Source of the DNA: Mesostigma viride
Lineage: Eukaryota; Streptophyta; Mesostigmatophyceae; Mesostigmatales; Mesostigmataceae
NCBI GenBank assembly: GCA_009746045.1
Contig: RPFO01000312.1
Location: 2,966,377-3,030,376 of the forward strand
DNA length: 64,000 nucleotides
Reading direction: 5' to 3'
A model generated the notes under the pieces. The model did not search any database. It was not told the DNA's origin and saw nothing but the letters and a program-made list of their open reading frames with translations. Position numbers and translations under genes: made by a program. Shown here in pieces: positions 1-9,590 of the stretch (position 1 is the stretch's first letter; every line of letters begins with the position of its first letter).

Positions 1-390
1 TTTGCAGTGTGTATACTAGGTGGCGGTCTCATTGATACTAGGACCTGTGTTTCACGGTGTTGCAGATACCATCCACTTGACTTAACATTGATTGGAAATG
101 GTTTACTGTTGGCATTTGTACTGAATCAAAATGAGCTGTGTATTTACTACTAAGATCTCACTTTAACCCATGTTTTTTGAAAACACGACGTATCGCGTTG
201 TAATCTGACACGTGGCAGACACAGTAGATACGAGATTTTCGGTCTGAAACTCGGTGGACGGACTTCTTACATCCCGTAGCACTCAAGAAAAAATCGTGGT
301 ATTTTTTGGACTTTTTTTGTGACATCTGCAAACAAGCTTACACCATCCATCATGAATTAATCTGCAAACAAATACTACTATTTTTGTCTA

Positions 391-411
391 TTAATTAATT
401 AATTAATTAAT
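391..411. repeat. TTAA tetranucleotide microsatellite
   Basis: Five tandem TTAA units. Similar AATT runs recur at 3.66-3.75 kb. Together with the LINE remnants they give the first 4 kb the look of ordinary eukaryotic chromosomal DNA. I see no gene in 1-890. Confidence 0.8.
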
Positions 412-893
412 AGACACGTGACTGCGTCACGTGAGCATAAGTCCTCAGTGGGAGGGGAACATGGGATGGAATGGATGATGTAAGCTATCTAGGTCCTACT
501 ATACAGAACAGAATGGGATCTATGAGGTAACAAAAGAAGAAACTGAAAATCCCAATCAGTTTCATAGGCAAATAGTGATGTCCATCTGCCATAGACCTCA
601 TAGATCTCCTCCCCTCTAAGACAAGACGCAGGGGGCTAGGGTGAGGGAAAGCCTGCGGCCACATCTCAACCCACAAACAAGTGGCCCTAAATGAACAAGG
701 CACACGCATCAGTCTCTCTCAACTGGAATGGTGAGAGCAACCAACGATCTTGGAACGACTCAGGTCACCCAAGACCGCGACCATCATCAAGGCTCAATGC
801 ATCACTCAGTGCCAAGAGTGAGTGACACCTTAGACCAAGGCAATTCAGCACATCATTGATCATGCAGAGCCATGGTCCAATTACTCAACAGCT

Positions 894-1075
894 GGTAAAC
901 TGGAGACAACCAGCACGTAAGCGTATTCATTCATCTGGCCGCCTCGGGTAAACTGGAAACAACCAGAAGGCACTGGCCAAACAGAGGTACTGTCTCTGCA
1001 TGGTGAACTGGATACCACCAGCAGACAAACTCGTTCCCAAATCTGCCACTGATTAACTGGATGCAATCAGCAGGC
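894..1075 (+). repeat. degenerate repeat with ~53-bp spacing
   Basis: A motif of the form GGTRAACTGGANACAACCAG occurs at about 894, 947, 1002 and 1051. The CTGG and CCAG halves can pair. It lies just upstream of the LINE reverse transcriptase remnant and may belong to the 5' region of that element. Function unknown. Confidence 0.5.
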
Positions 1076-1275
1076 ATACTGCCAACAATCTGCCAACGGC
1101 GTGGTCACAGGACAGTCATGGGTTAGTCACAGGAAGGGGGATGGGGCCAGCCAACCCTGGCAAGGTGTAGGGGTGAGGGCATCTCAAACCCACAAGACAA
1201 CAAGGTCAGACAGGCTCCCTCCATAAGATGTTCCTGTGAGACCACACAACATGGATTAATCCTTGACAGCCATAA

Positions 1276-2570
1276 GGTTCACTTTCACCTGTTCCGTGTC
1301 CCATCGTACATCGTTGAGATCATCCGCCAGTTCTATGAAGGGTCCCAAGCCCAGGTCCGTACCGCCGACAGCGTCACTCCGGCGTTCCCCCTGCACACCG
1401 GGGTGTGGCAGGGCTGTGTGCTCTCCCCATATCTATTCATCATTATGGTGGACTATATTATGCGGCGCCGCACAAGCCCGCTTCGCCCGGGTGGAGGGGC
1501 GCCCGCCGGGGATCGAGGTCACGGAGTACGCCCAGCTACGGCGGGGTTGACCCACCCTACCGCCTGAGCGATCTGATCTACGCTGATGACACGACACTCG
1601 TGGAAACCCCGGAGTCAGCCCAACTGTGGCTAGACAGCTTATCACTGGAAGCACGGGCGGTGGGGCTTATGATCAGCAAGAGAACGGAGGTCATGGCCAT
1701 CGGCTTCCCTGCTGGGATAGCCCCACCCACCCTCCTCTCGCTGGACGGCAGCCCCGTCCCCCCGGCGACTCGCTTCAAGCTCCTTGGCAGCTGGCTCCCC
1801 TCCACGGCCGACGACATCAACACCCGCATTGGCCAGGCCTGGGCGGCCCTCCGCCGCCTCGACAGGTTCTGGACCTGTCGCTACCTGAGTGAGCGACGCA
1901 AGCGCATTCTGTTCAAGGCCCTTGTCCTCAGCATCCTCCTTTATGGCTGCGAGGCGTGGACCCTGGACCAGGCGCTGAGCCAGCAGCTTGACGGCACTGT
2001 CACTCGATTGCTCCGTCATATCCTCGGCGTCCGCTACCAAGAACGCCGCACCTGGGCCGAGCTCTACTGCGAGCTCCCTCTTGTCACCCATACCATCCGA
2101 CACCGCCGCCTCCTCTTTGCCGGCCATCTTGCCCGCACAGACCAGGTCAATACCGATGTGGGCCCTGCCGGGGGGCTTAAGACGGGCCAACCAGGTAGAC
2201 ACCTGGAGCCTCCTATGGCAGGGTCCCCTTGTCCCATCGCAACCCACTGGCAAACTTGTGCGCGCCGGGCACCGGCGCGGCGCGACCCGGACCTATGTGA
2301 CACAACTGCTTGAAGATGCAGGGCTTCTGGGACTATCCGTACTCCGCGCCCGCATGATTGACAAGGAGAATTGGGCTGCCATCTGCGATAAGCACCTTCC
2401 TGAGGGGTATGCTCCGGTTTTCTCCCCACGGGCCCCGCGGCCCGTTGCCGGCTAGCCAGGGTAGAAGTCCGCAGGTGGAGGTTATTGGTCCTGAGGATAG
2501 CCGCTACACTACCGCCTCGTCTGCCATTACAGTAGAGGACAGCTCGGATGAGGATTACATCCCCATCTAG
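1276..2570 (+). pseudogene. non-LTR retrotransposon (LINE) reverse transcriptase, decayed
   Basis: Reading across three frames gives a reverse transcriptase palm and thumb. The first frame carries a VWQGCVLSPYLFIIMVDY block (RT motif with the conserved QG..LSP), and the next frame carries the catalytic LIYADDTTL motif (YADD). Further on come a LLYGCEAWTL block and an LAGHLAR-like block, both typical of RTE-type LINE ends, and finally an acidic tail ending at 2570. At least three frame changes are needed (near 1555, 2170 and 2430), and no N-terminal endonuclease is visible, so this is a 5'-truncated dead copy. It codes for self-mobilisation only and has no link to the viral genes. Clade assignment beyond LINE is uncertain. 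Confidence 0.8.
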
Positions 2571-2921
2571 TGCTTAACGGTTGGGGGATGATGCAGACGA
2601 TATTTGTTTAAACTTTTGTGTAATTATTTTTCTAATGAGATTAGCATAGTACTCCGTGGCATGCCTATGACAGGCTCCCCTTCGCTGGGTGTTGCCTGAA
2701 ACTCTGGGTGGTGCAGGTGCCCTAGTGCACCTAGAGCAAGTGTTGTTTACATTCCCACCCTTGCAGGAAGTAGCTTAGAATGTATGATAGGCCATATGCC
2801 CCTTCTCTGGGCTATGTGCTACATATACTCCCAACGGAGTTATGTTACAATTCAATTCAATTCCGTGGCATGCCTTTGCGCATGACACGCAAGTACTTAA
2901 CTTACTTACTTACTTAGCCAT
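2571..2921 (+). mobile_element. LINE 3' untranslated tail ending in (TTAC)n
   Basis: This noncoding stretch follows the reverse transcriptase remnant and ends in a short TTAC tandem run at 2894-2916. A short simple repeat is the usual end of RTE-like LINEs. The segment CCGTGGCATGCC occurs twice (near 2656 and 2863), which suggests an internal duplication of the tail. Confidence 0.5.
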
Positions 2922-2934
2922 AAGGTTTCAGATT

Positions 2935-3480
2935 GATGTCATGCAGCGGTAAGGCTGACGAGGTCAACCCAAAGAGAGCTCACAGCTCCTAGGTTAAGAC
3001 TCTCAGCGACAGTATCACAACCCATCCTAGGTGACCGTTTATAAGGATGTATGACCAGGCTAGCGATTTGATCATTCCCATGATGACAGTTACGGGATGC
3101 GTGGGCCGAACCCTAAGCCGATCAATATGTGTCGGATGAGGTACGCCCCGAGCACATGCGGTCAAACGCTTTTTCAAAGTCCCAAAAGAGGATAAAGCCA
3201 GCGATGTCGTCGCGCCATGCCTTCTCTACTATGTCCATTATGAGGGTGATGCTATCGTTGATGTGGAGGTTAGCACGAAAGCCTACTTGTTCTGGGCCGA
3301 TAAGGCAGACTAGAACAGAGTATAGCCTTTGCTTAATTATTTTGTTAATGGTTTTCAGTTGTACGCAACCGTAAGGAGGCGTATTGGCCGGTAATTTTTC
3401 CATTGTGTTTTGTCACCCTTTTTGAACAATAAAATGAGGGCTGATTCGGCCCATTGACCCGTAATCTGTCCATGTATGCA
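2935..3480 (-). pseudogene. second LINE reverse transcriptase fragment (L1-like)
   Basis: On the minus strand one frame carries a KKGDKTQWKNYRPI block (about 3440-3390). A second frame carries NKIIKQRL, then a PEQVGFR block and an ILFWDFEKAFD block with the first catalytic aspartate. These match the order of RT motifs in L1-like elements. The frame breaks near 3385 and again below 3130, and the YADD motif is absent. It is a short dead fragment lying head-on to the first LINE remnant. Confidence 0.7.
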
Positions 3481-3654
3481 TTGATAGAAATCTACGTGTA
3501 AAAGGGACCAAAAAGTTTTTATTCCTGCCTGAGTTGAGTTTCAGTTTATTCCTGCCTTCGGGTGGTGCCCAATTTGGCAAACTACACCGCCCGCATTGGA
3601 AGTTTTAACTAAATAATTAGCTTCTGGAAAATGTTCTGGCTGAAAACCATAAAA

Positions 3655-3935
3655 AAAACAAAAGAAAATTAATTAATTAACTCCGGGGGCTGAGGACTGG
3701 ACTAGCACAAACAAACAAACAAAATTAATTAATTAACTCATGTGGGCTCTGGGTATCACTGACCTCCACTGACTCTAGCCTATGGCCGCCGAAGGGGGGC
3801 CGCCGGGCCGGATTGCCGGCCGAATTGGGGACGGCGTGTACGATATCTACCAAACAAACAAAAGAAATTTATTAATTAAATATTTACCCATGTGCCTTGA
3901 ACGGCTGTAGGACAAACAAACAAACAGGGCGTCCC
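3655..3935. repeat. ACAA and AATT microsatellites
   Basis: Several runs of ACAAACAAAC alternate with AATTAATTAATT between unique sequence. No coding potential is visible. This is probably the edge of host-like DNA before the first gene of the left arm. Confidence 0.7.
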
Positions 3936-4488
3936 CAACATCTACTGCTCCAACCTAGGGCCATTGCTGGTACTTTTGACGTCATGAAAGCAGCGTTTTG
4001 GACTAGTGGAAGATGATGTTACAGCATAAAAAGTCCATTTTATCATGAATGAACATGGCCAACAACCCCAAGTGCCCCTAAATTTCTCAATATTTGTAGA
4101 GAAATGCTACTTCTCATAATTAAAACCTGCACAAATGCACAATTTGGGGCATGCATGTGAAAGTTTGAAGTACAAATTCACAATGAGGTTTTACATTTTT
4201 CAATTAATAATGGTATCTCATTCTTCAATCAATCAATTTGCAATCGTCCAAACAATTTATTCATTTCATACATGTCCGAATATGTTGAAAGAACACATGC
4301 AAGTGCTCAATCAGCGTGGACCCCCTTGGACGCGCCGCACCATATATACATTGGACACGTCAACCCAGCTACTAAACTGCCACTTCCAGAAGTCGCGGTC
4401 ACTGATCGAACTACTATGTACATCTGCATTTCTCCATGTTGCGGTGGGCAAACGTGCAAAACGCGACTTCGTGCAAAGTCCTTGCCCA
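3936..4488. other. no supported gene
   Basis: AT-rich sequence with two short overlapping open frames (near 4135-4553) that show no domain, no convincing start context and no amino-acid bias typical of the neighbouring genes. I see nothing else here. Confidence 0.5.
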
Positions 4489-5207
4489 TCATCGCTTGCC
4501 AGGTCGATGTGAAGGAATGTTGTCCCAGCTGGCGCCTTCCTTCAGGAGAGTAACATGTTCGCTGGCGAACTTCAGGGGGAAACGAAACCTTCTCTCGCTC
4601 TCATCACTCCGACCGAGTTCGTACCCTTCATCAAACCATCTGATCACCACCTTCTCCTTCTCGCGGCCCAGGAGGGTGCCAAAGAGCAGAAAATCTTCCT
4701 TTTTGGGGTACTTGTGCTGCCAGTTTAGCCACATGTCCTCTACCCATTTCGAAGTCCAACCTCCGCGACCCAGTTTCGCGCCATCCATAAAGCGCATCCG
4801 GACGTCTGGCTCAACGTCCCTGATTGGGTCGACCGCTGTGCAATCCGCCCCCTTTTCCGCAACTGGCAGCCCCCCACCATCTCTGCCCTGACCACCACCC
4901 TTCTGCGGCTGTGCAGGTTCGTCGGCACCCTCCGTCTCCTGCCCCGCCCCTCGCCTGCCCCCTCCCCGACGTTTTGCCTTCTGCCCCTGCGCAGCCGCCG
5001 CCTCTGCCATCAACTCTTCGTACGTTTTTTCTGGCTGACCGCACGGAAAGGGTGATGGGTTGGGTGGGAGCTCGTCCCCTCCCGGCCCCGGTTGTGCAAC
5101 TGGTTCGCCGACCGCGGCCTGGCCAACAACACGGCCGGCCTCTCCGGACACAGTCCCAGACGCGGATCCACGGGGAAACCGAACTGGAGTTTCTTCTTCG
5201 CCTTTCC
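4489..5207 (-). CDS. putative terminal exon of an intron-containing gene, unknown function
   Basis: The open frame is best supported below 5207, where the minus strand reads CTTACGTGCAG then GGAAAG, a good splice acceptor. The encoded part is about 240 residues. The first half is rich in G, P, E and Q and looks disordered. The last 80 residues are compact, with the blocks WVEDMWLNWQHKYPKK, FLLFGTLLGREKEK and IRWFDEGYELGR, suggesting a small folded domain. I do not recognise the family. Similar disordered linkers with acceptors of the same type occur in the six-exon gene at 56.5-60.4 kb, so the two may be related. Upstream exons are not defined. Confidence 0.5.
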
Positions 5208-5328
5208 CTGCACGTAAGCAGATGCCAATTAACATGCATACGGAAGGGTCGTGTGAGAAATCAATGAAGCCATGGACTGATGCAAAAAAACTTATGTAGA
5301 AATATATTAAGGTACTTATTAAACTCGT

Positions 5329-5790
5329 TTATTGAAAATGAAATTTACCGGCCGAATGTACCGTTGGAGCGTGGAAGGGCATCCTTGGTCGATCGAAGAT
5401 ATCCGTCAATGCGGTCAACGGTGCGGTCGATGTCCCTGGCGGCACCTCAACATCGACCACCTCAGTCGGGCGCATCAATCCGGCAAACGCCGGCCCTCCA
5501 CCTGAGACTGTCGGCGGACCCTCCACGTTACGAGCCTCCAATACCCTCTTCTGCATTGGGGTGCTCGCAACAAAATCCGTGTCAGCCGACGGGTCCGGAT
5601 CGTCATCCTCATTCAGCAGTATCGTGTCTGGGCATTGCTCCATCCCCGTCGAGCGGGGGGGCAAAGTCATCACAACCGTCCTTCCTGACGACGGTACGGG
5701 ATCGTCACCCAGACCCAAAGAAACCGAGGCGAGGGCGGGGGTCCCCTCAACCGGGGGTCCCCATGAATCCTGACGAGGCCTCATTCCCAT
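5329..5790 (-). CDS. possible C-terminal continuation of the acidic-repeat protein
   Basis: This 153-residue frame begins inside the last codons of the acidic-repeat protein and continues on the same strand one frame over. It contains an acidic patch (NEDDDPDPSADTD) and P/T/V-rich sequence. Either it is a separate small gene or the true C-terminus of the upstream protein after a one-base indel near 5785. It ends at an AT-rich TTTATTGAAAATGAAA stretch resembling the 3' ends of other arm genes. Confidence 0.4.
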   Translation of the reverse strand: MGMRPRQDSWGPPVEGTPALASVSLGLGDDPVPSSGRTVVMTLPPRSTGMEQCPDTILLNEDDDPDPSADTDFVASTPMQKRVLEARNVEGPPTVSGGGPAFAGLMRPTEVVDVEVPPGTSTAPLTALTDIFDRPRMPFHAPTVHSAGKFHFQ

Positions 5791-7703
5791 CTGTCGGACA
5801 CGACCGCCTCCCGTAAATCGGGAACGCCCGCCGGCGCTACCAGTAACAGGCCGCGAGCCTGCTTCCTGCTGGCGATCCCCATCCTCATCACAGATACGCC
5901 CGCCGGCGTTACCAGTAACAGGCTGCGAGCCTCCTTCCTGCTGGCGATCCCCCTCCTCATCACAGATACGCCCGCCGGCGTTTCCAGTAACAGGCCGCGA
6001 GCCTCCTTCCTGCTGGCGATCCCCCTCATCACAGATACGCCCGCCGGCGTTTCCAACGACAGGCCTCGAGTCTCCTTCACCAGCACGCTGGCGCTTACCT
6101 CCCCCCCTTTTGTCTTCATCCCCCCCATTGTCTCCTCATGCGAGCCTCCATCACCCCGACTGCGCTTTTTCCCTCCCCTTCCATCTCCTCCCCCGTCCCT
6201 CTCCCCCCTCCCCCCTCCTCCCTTCTCCCCATCCCCATCCCCTTTCTCCCCCTCCGCCTGCCCCCCACCCACCCCGGGCGGGTGCCCCTCAGCAATATCC
6301 TCCTCCTCGTCCTCCTCGTCCTCCTCGTCCTCCTCGTCCTCCTCGTCCTCCTCGTCCTCCTCGTCCTCCTCGTCCTCCTCGTCCTCCTCCTCCTCCTCAT
6401 CCTCCTCCTCCTCATCCTCCTCCTTCTCATCCTCATCCGCCTCCCCCTCTTCCCCCTTCTCCGAATCATCATCCTCATCAGACGAAGAATCGTCGTCGGA
6501 AAAGTATTTGAGGCCTTCCCACCCATCTTCAACAAGCCAATATTTGATAAGGCGGACCAGGCGCTTCCACCGGCGGATATGGGCGGGCTCCCCGAACACC
6601 AGCAGAACTCTGCAGGGTCCCCTAAAAAGGGCGTTGGTCATCTTGTCAACCACATCCCACACGACCGGGCTCAAATGCGAGGAGGGTTTGGGAATGTTGC
6701 TCTCCTCCGGAATGCAGTCTGCGTCCCACTTGCGCAGGTTCCTCCACTTCTCGTTGCTGTCAGCTGCCAGGTCCAGCACAGCAAACGCCTGGTCCTCCAG
6801 CGACCGAGGAATTTTGTAATTCCCCGTGCACAACTCGTCCACCACCTTCGTCACCACCAGATCCTTTCTTTTTTCGTTTTCCTTCCATGTCATTGTCCTG
6901 TATGCGATCCAGTCGGATCCCATCCTCACCCCCTTCCAATCGCTGTAGGCTTCCAACCTTTCCTTCCACCCCTTCTTGGCCTTGGTAGTCCCCTCCTCCG
7001 CCGCCTCCTCGACCTCCTTCTCGACCTCCGCCGCCGCCTCCTTTGGCACACCCAGCAGATGTTTGGTCTTCACCCCCAAATCGTCATACAAATGACGGGG
7101 GTGGGAAGCGAGCAGCCCTCTCGGGAACTTCCAGTCCTTCTGGTCGACCACTTTCCTTTTAGCCGGCGGAAGGTCCCTCAGCGTGAGAATGATCGCCCTC
7201 GTGGCCGTGACGATCACCCGCCAAAAGTCTCTGGTCAGGCGGCAGTCGGCGATGAACTTGGTGGCCTCCACGTCGACGTCGGTGCCCTTCAGCTTCACGC
7301 CAAACACGTGCTCCCTCACCAATACGGGGTCGAAAGTCCCGTTTAGTTGTTTGCAAGCGGCAATCAGCTCGGGGTTCTCCAGGAACTTGATGTGGGCGAA
7401 TTGCTTTGCCGCCTCTATCAAATTCTTGGCGACTTCCATTATTTTTATCAGGTTGCTGGGAGGGGCCTCACCGGACATGATCGGCGCTTGGATCAGGCTG
7501 TCGAAGTACTGGAAACTCGCAAGTTCCCGATGCGCGGTGAAAATGGACAGTTCGTGCGCCTTGTCTTTAGGGCGCGTGTCAAGGAAGTCTTGCCGAGCCG
7601 CGATATCCTCGGCGATCGCCGGCTTGCCGTCGACAGCGGGCTTCAAAGGGTCCTCACACCAGAACAGCCAGCGCTGCATGAAGTTCTTCTGGTCCGGCCC
7701 CCA
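5781..7703 (-). CDS. acidic-repeat protein, unknown function, 3' exon
   Basis: About 640 residues. The minus strand reads TTTTTGTAG just before 7703 and the frame is closed upstream by that TAG, so this is probably an exon that starts at a splice acceptor rather than at the first ATG (7679). Residues 1-420 are a mixed helical region that I do not recognise. Then comes a long Glu/Asp tract from a GAGGAC-type repeat, then a basic segment (KKRSRGDGG), and finally four copies of a 23-24-residue repeat (core ETPAGVSVMR) encoded by a 72-bp DNA repeat. Charge segregation of this kind is common in nuclear, chromatin-associated or histone-binding proteins, but that is inference. No homologue is named. 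Confidence 0.6.
   Translation of the reverse strand, partial: WGPDQKNFMQRWLFWCEDPLKPAVDGKPAIAEDIAARQDFLDTRPKDKAHELSIFTAHRELASFQYFDSLIQAPIMSGEAPPSNLIKIMEVAKNLIEAAKQFAHIKFLENPELIAACKQLNGTFDPVLVREHVFGVKLKGTDVDVEATKFIADCRLTRDFWRVIVTATRAIILTLRDLPPAKRKVVDQKDWKFPRGLLASHPRHLYDDLGVKTKHLLGVPKEAAAEVEKEVEEAAEEGTTKAKKGWKERLEAYSDWKGVRMGSDWIAYRTMTWKENEKRKDLVVTKVVDELCTGNYKIPRSLEDQAFAVLDLAADSNEKWRNLRKWDADCIPEESNIPKPSSHLSPVVWDVVDKMTNALFRGPCRVLLVFGEPAHIRRWKRLVRLIKYWLVEDGWEGLKYFSDDDSSSDEDDDSEKGEEGEADEDEKEEDEEEEDEEEEEDEEDEEDEEDEEDEEDEEDEEDEEDEEEDIAEGHPPGVGGGQAEGEKGDGDGEKGGGGRGERDGGGDGRGGKKRSRGDGGSHEETMGGMKTKGGEVSASVLVKETRGLSLETPAGVSVMRGIASRKEARGLLLETPAGVSVMRRGIASRKEARSLLLVTPAGVSVMRMGIASRKQARGLLLVAPAGVPDLREAVVSDRWE
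5825..6060 (-). repeat. 72/72/69-bp coding tandem repeat
   Basis: The block CGCCCGCCGGCG recurs at about 5825, 5897, 5969 and 6038. On the minus strand two of the copies read GAAACGCCGGCGGGCG, the same core as the hairpin repeats of the right arm (for example 62273). Here it is translated inside the acidic-repeat protein. Confidence 0.8.
6300..6450 (-). repeat. trinucleotide-type GAG/GAC acidic tract
   Basis: A nearly pure run of GAGGACGAG-type codons on the minus strand encodes the Glu/Asp tract of the acidic-repeat protein. The opposite strand gives artificial Leu/Val-rich or Pro/Arg-rich open frames that are not genes. Confidence 0.85.
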
Positions 7704-7888
7704 CTACAAAAACCTAAAGTGACCCCCTTTTGGAGGGCTGACAGACATGCACAGTAACATGGCATTCCTCGTGGTAAAGCATGGAAATAAACACATGTAA
7801 TGATATTTATTAATGAAACAATTCTTTATTCCAGATTATATTGCATCATTACATTGCATTGGTCACACGTAAACCTTGTCAGTACTAT
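7700..7888. terminator. AT-rich intergenic with 3'-end motif
   Basis: TATTTATTAATGAAACA lies at about 7804, downstream of the minus-strand gene that ends at 7889. Near-identical TTATTAATGAAA or TTATAATGAAA stretches follow other arm genes (54840, 56214), so this is a candidate 3'-end or polyadenylation signal. Confidence 0.35.
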
Positions 7889-9033
7889 TTACTGGTCCTC
7901 ATCATCAGAGGATCCCTCCTTTTGATTTCCCTCATCAGTGATGAAGGGCATGTCCTTGGTTCCTCTCCCCTGAGTCTTTCTGGCCTGCTCAGCAGCAGCA
8001 GCCTGATCAATGGCAGCCTGCTCAAGAGCAGCCTGCTTGGCAGCCAGCTTGGCTGCCTGCTTGTTAGCTTGCCTGGCAGCGCGCCTGGCAGCTCTATCAG
8101 GATCAAGTTGCTCGTCAGGAACAGGCTGCTGCCCCCCCAGAAGCGGCTGGTCAATAATAACAGGTTGCTGCACGTAAAATGACCCCTGCTGGGGAGCAGG
8201 CTGCTGCAAAAAAACAGATGCCTGCTGGGGAGCTGGCTGGAATACTGGCTGGGGAGCTGGCTGGAATACTGGCTGGGGAGCTGGCTGGGCAACAGGTACA
8301 TACACAGCAGCCTGTCTTGCGATGAGGTCAGCCAGCTGCTTTTGCACTGCTGCCTTCTCTTCTTCTGACTTCTTGAGCCGCTCTGCAATCTCATCTGAAT
8401 CCATCTTGGTCTTGGGAGGCGTTTCGTTGTTCGAAGGTTCGTCGTTGCTCTGATAGCTCTGCTCTTGTTCGTCTTGTTCCACCGTCTGTGGGCGGCTCTC
8501 ACGTCGAAGCCGCTTTGTTTGCGGCTCGTGTGCTGCATTGCGCTCTGCCTGGATTTCATTCCAGCGCCGCCTAACATCGGTGTGGTCGGCCCTGTTTCCA
8601 GCCTTGCACTTCGCCTTGGTGCTGACAAAATCCTGCACAAACGAGGCTACTGCTGCGTCGCAGTTGCTTGCAAGCATGTCGATAGGCTCCCAGCTGAATT
8701 TCTGTATTTTCTGACCTTTGACGGCGCATTCCATAAGTGTTCTTTCGTAAAATCCCACTCAATCAGGAGCAAGAGATTGTCGCCTTCGAACTTTGCATCT
8801 GAAATAGAAGCTATCTCCCATTCATCACGCTCCTTGTGAGGAAGCCCATAGCCAGATGGGCCGACATCGGTCTGCATCATGGCACGCTTTTCCTCCCTGA
8901 CCTTGACACGCTTACTTTTCGTGTCTGCATATTCTTCTTGGTGAAAAGTGGACTCCATCTTGTGGAGCCGCCGCCCCACATGGGTAAAAAGGGACGTGAG
9001 CGGTATTTTCTTTAAAATAGTTTCATGATCCAT
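7889..9033 (-). CDS. chromodomain-like, glutamine- and alanine-rich protein (frameshifted)
   Basis: Begins MDHETILKK at 9033, with an AATAAATAAAAGC TATA-like box 46-58 bp upstream. Residues 71-135 fit a chromodomain: WEIASISDAKFEGDN, then LLLIEW, then FSWEPIDML and a helix ending VASFVQDF. Such domains bind methylated histone tails, so a chromatin role in the nucleus is plausible. The rest is disordered: a K/E segment, QPAPQPVF repeats, and an Ala/Lys/Gln-rich segment built on AARQANKQAAKLAAKQ, with an acidic end. A one-base shift is needed at a T4/A4 run near 8745, inside the chromodomain, so the gene is either damaged or misread there. Confidence 0.6.
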
Positions 9034-9049
9034 GGCTGCCTGCCACAAA

Positions 9050-9590
9050 TTCCTCCTTGTATGCTCGACAGGCCTTTGCTTTTATTTATTGTTAAAAGCC
9101 TTCATGGCGGCGACTGGCCAGTGGGTCGACCGCAAGGGCCGACTGGCCAGGGCGAATCTATTTATACAAGTCCGTGGCTTGCCAGTAACTACAATTATGA
9201 ATTGTGAGCGCCACTCCGTCGGTACTTTGTCAGTAATTAAAATTGCACAAGTCCCGAGCACCGTGTCATACGCCCTTACTTCTGTCGTACGCAGTACCGG
9301 CGCGGCGTTAGGCGTGTTTCTGTGCAAAGTCCCGAATTTTCACCAAGTCCTGGGCACTAAGGGGGCCGTGCTAGTAAGTGTAGCTCCTAAACGGCTAAGT
9401 CTTTTTGAATTCTGTCACTTGCACCCTGTTTTGTATGCTCAGTATATGCTACGTACCTATTGCATTTGTTAATTGGCCTATTTATAATGCATGAGATGTG
9501 AGGACTCTTTGTTTACGTAAACGCTTTTATTAGAAAAAAAATACAGTAATCATTTCAACACTCCTTTTCTCAATGTAGGAGTGGAAGTAC
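9050..9590. other. intergenic, no supported gene
   Basis: About 540 bp between two minus-strand genes. An open frame on the plus strand (9032-9472) has no domain and starts inside the neighbouring gene's leader, so I do not call it. Several AAGTCCCG-like words recur (near 9168, 9248, 9328 and 9346) without obvious order. The right end (9515-9560) is AT-rich and probably holds the 3' end of the next gene. Confidence 0.4.

Noticed and set aside
1642-2253. 203-residue minus-strand ORF across the LINE
   Set aside because: Shadow of the reverse transcriptase thumb region on the other strand.
4135-4553. Two overlapping plus-strand ORFs of 93-125 residues
   Set aside because: Overlap each other and the next gene, with no domain, no promoter and low-complexity AT-rich origin.
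6138-7346. Plus-strand ORFs with long Leu/Val or Pro/Arg runs
   Set aside because: Antisense shadows of the GAG/GAC acidic tract of the minus-strand gene.
9032-9472. 146-residue plus-strand ORF in the 9-kb gap
   Set aside because: Starts inside the first codons of the minus-strand chromodomain gene, has no domain, and its composition differs from neighbours.
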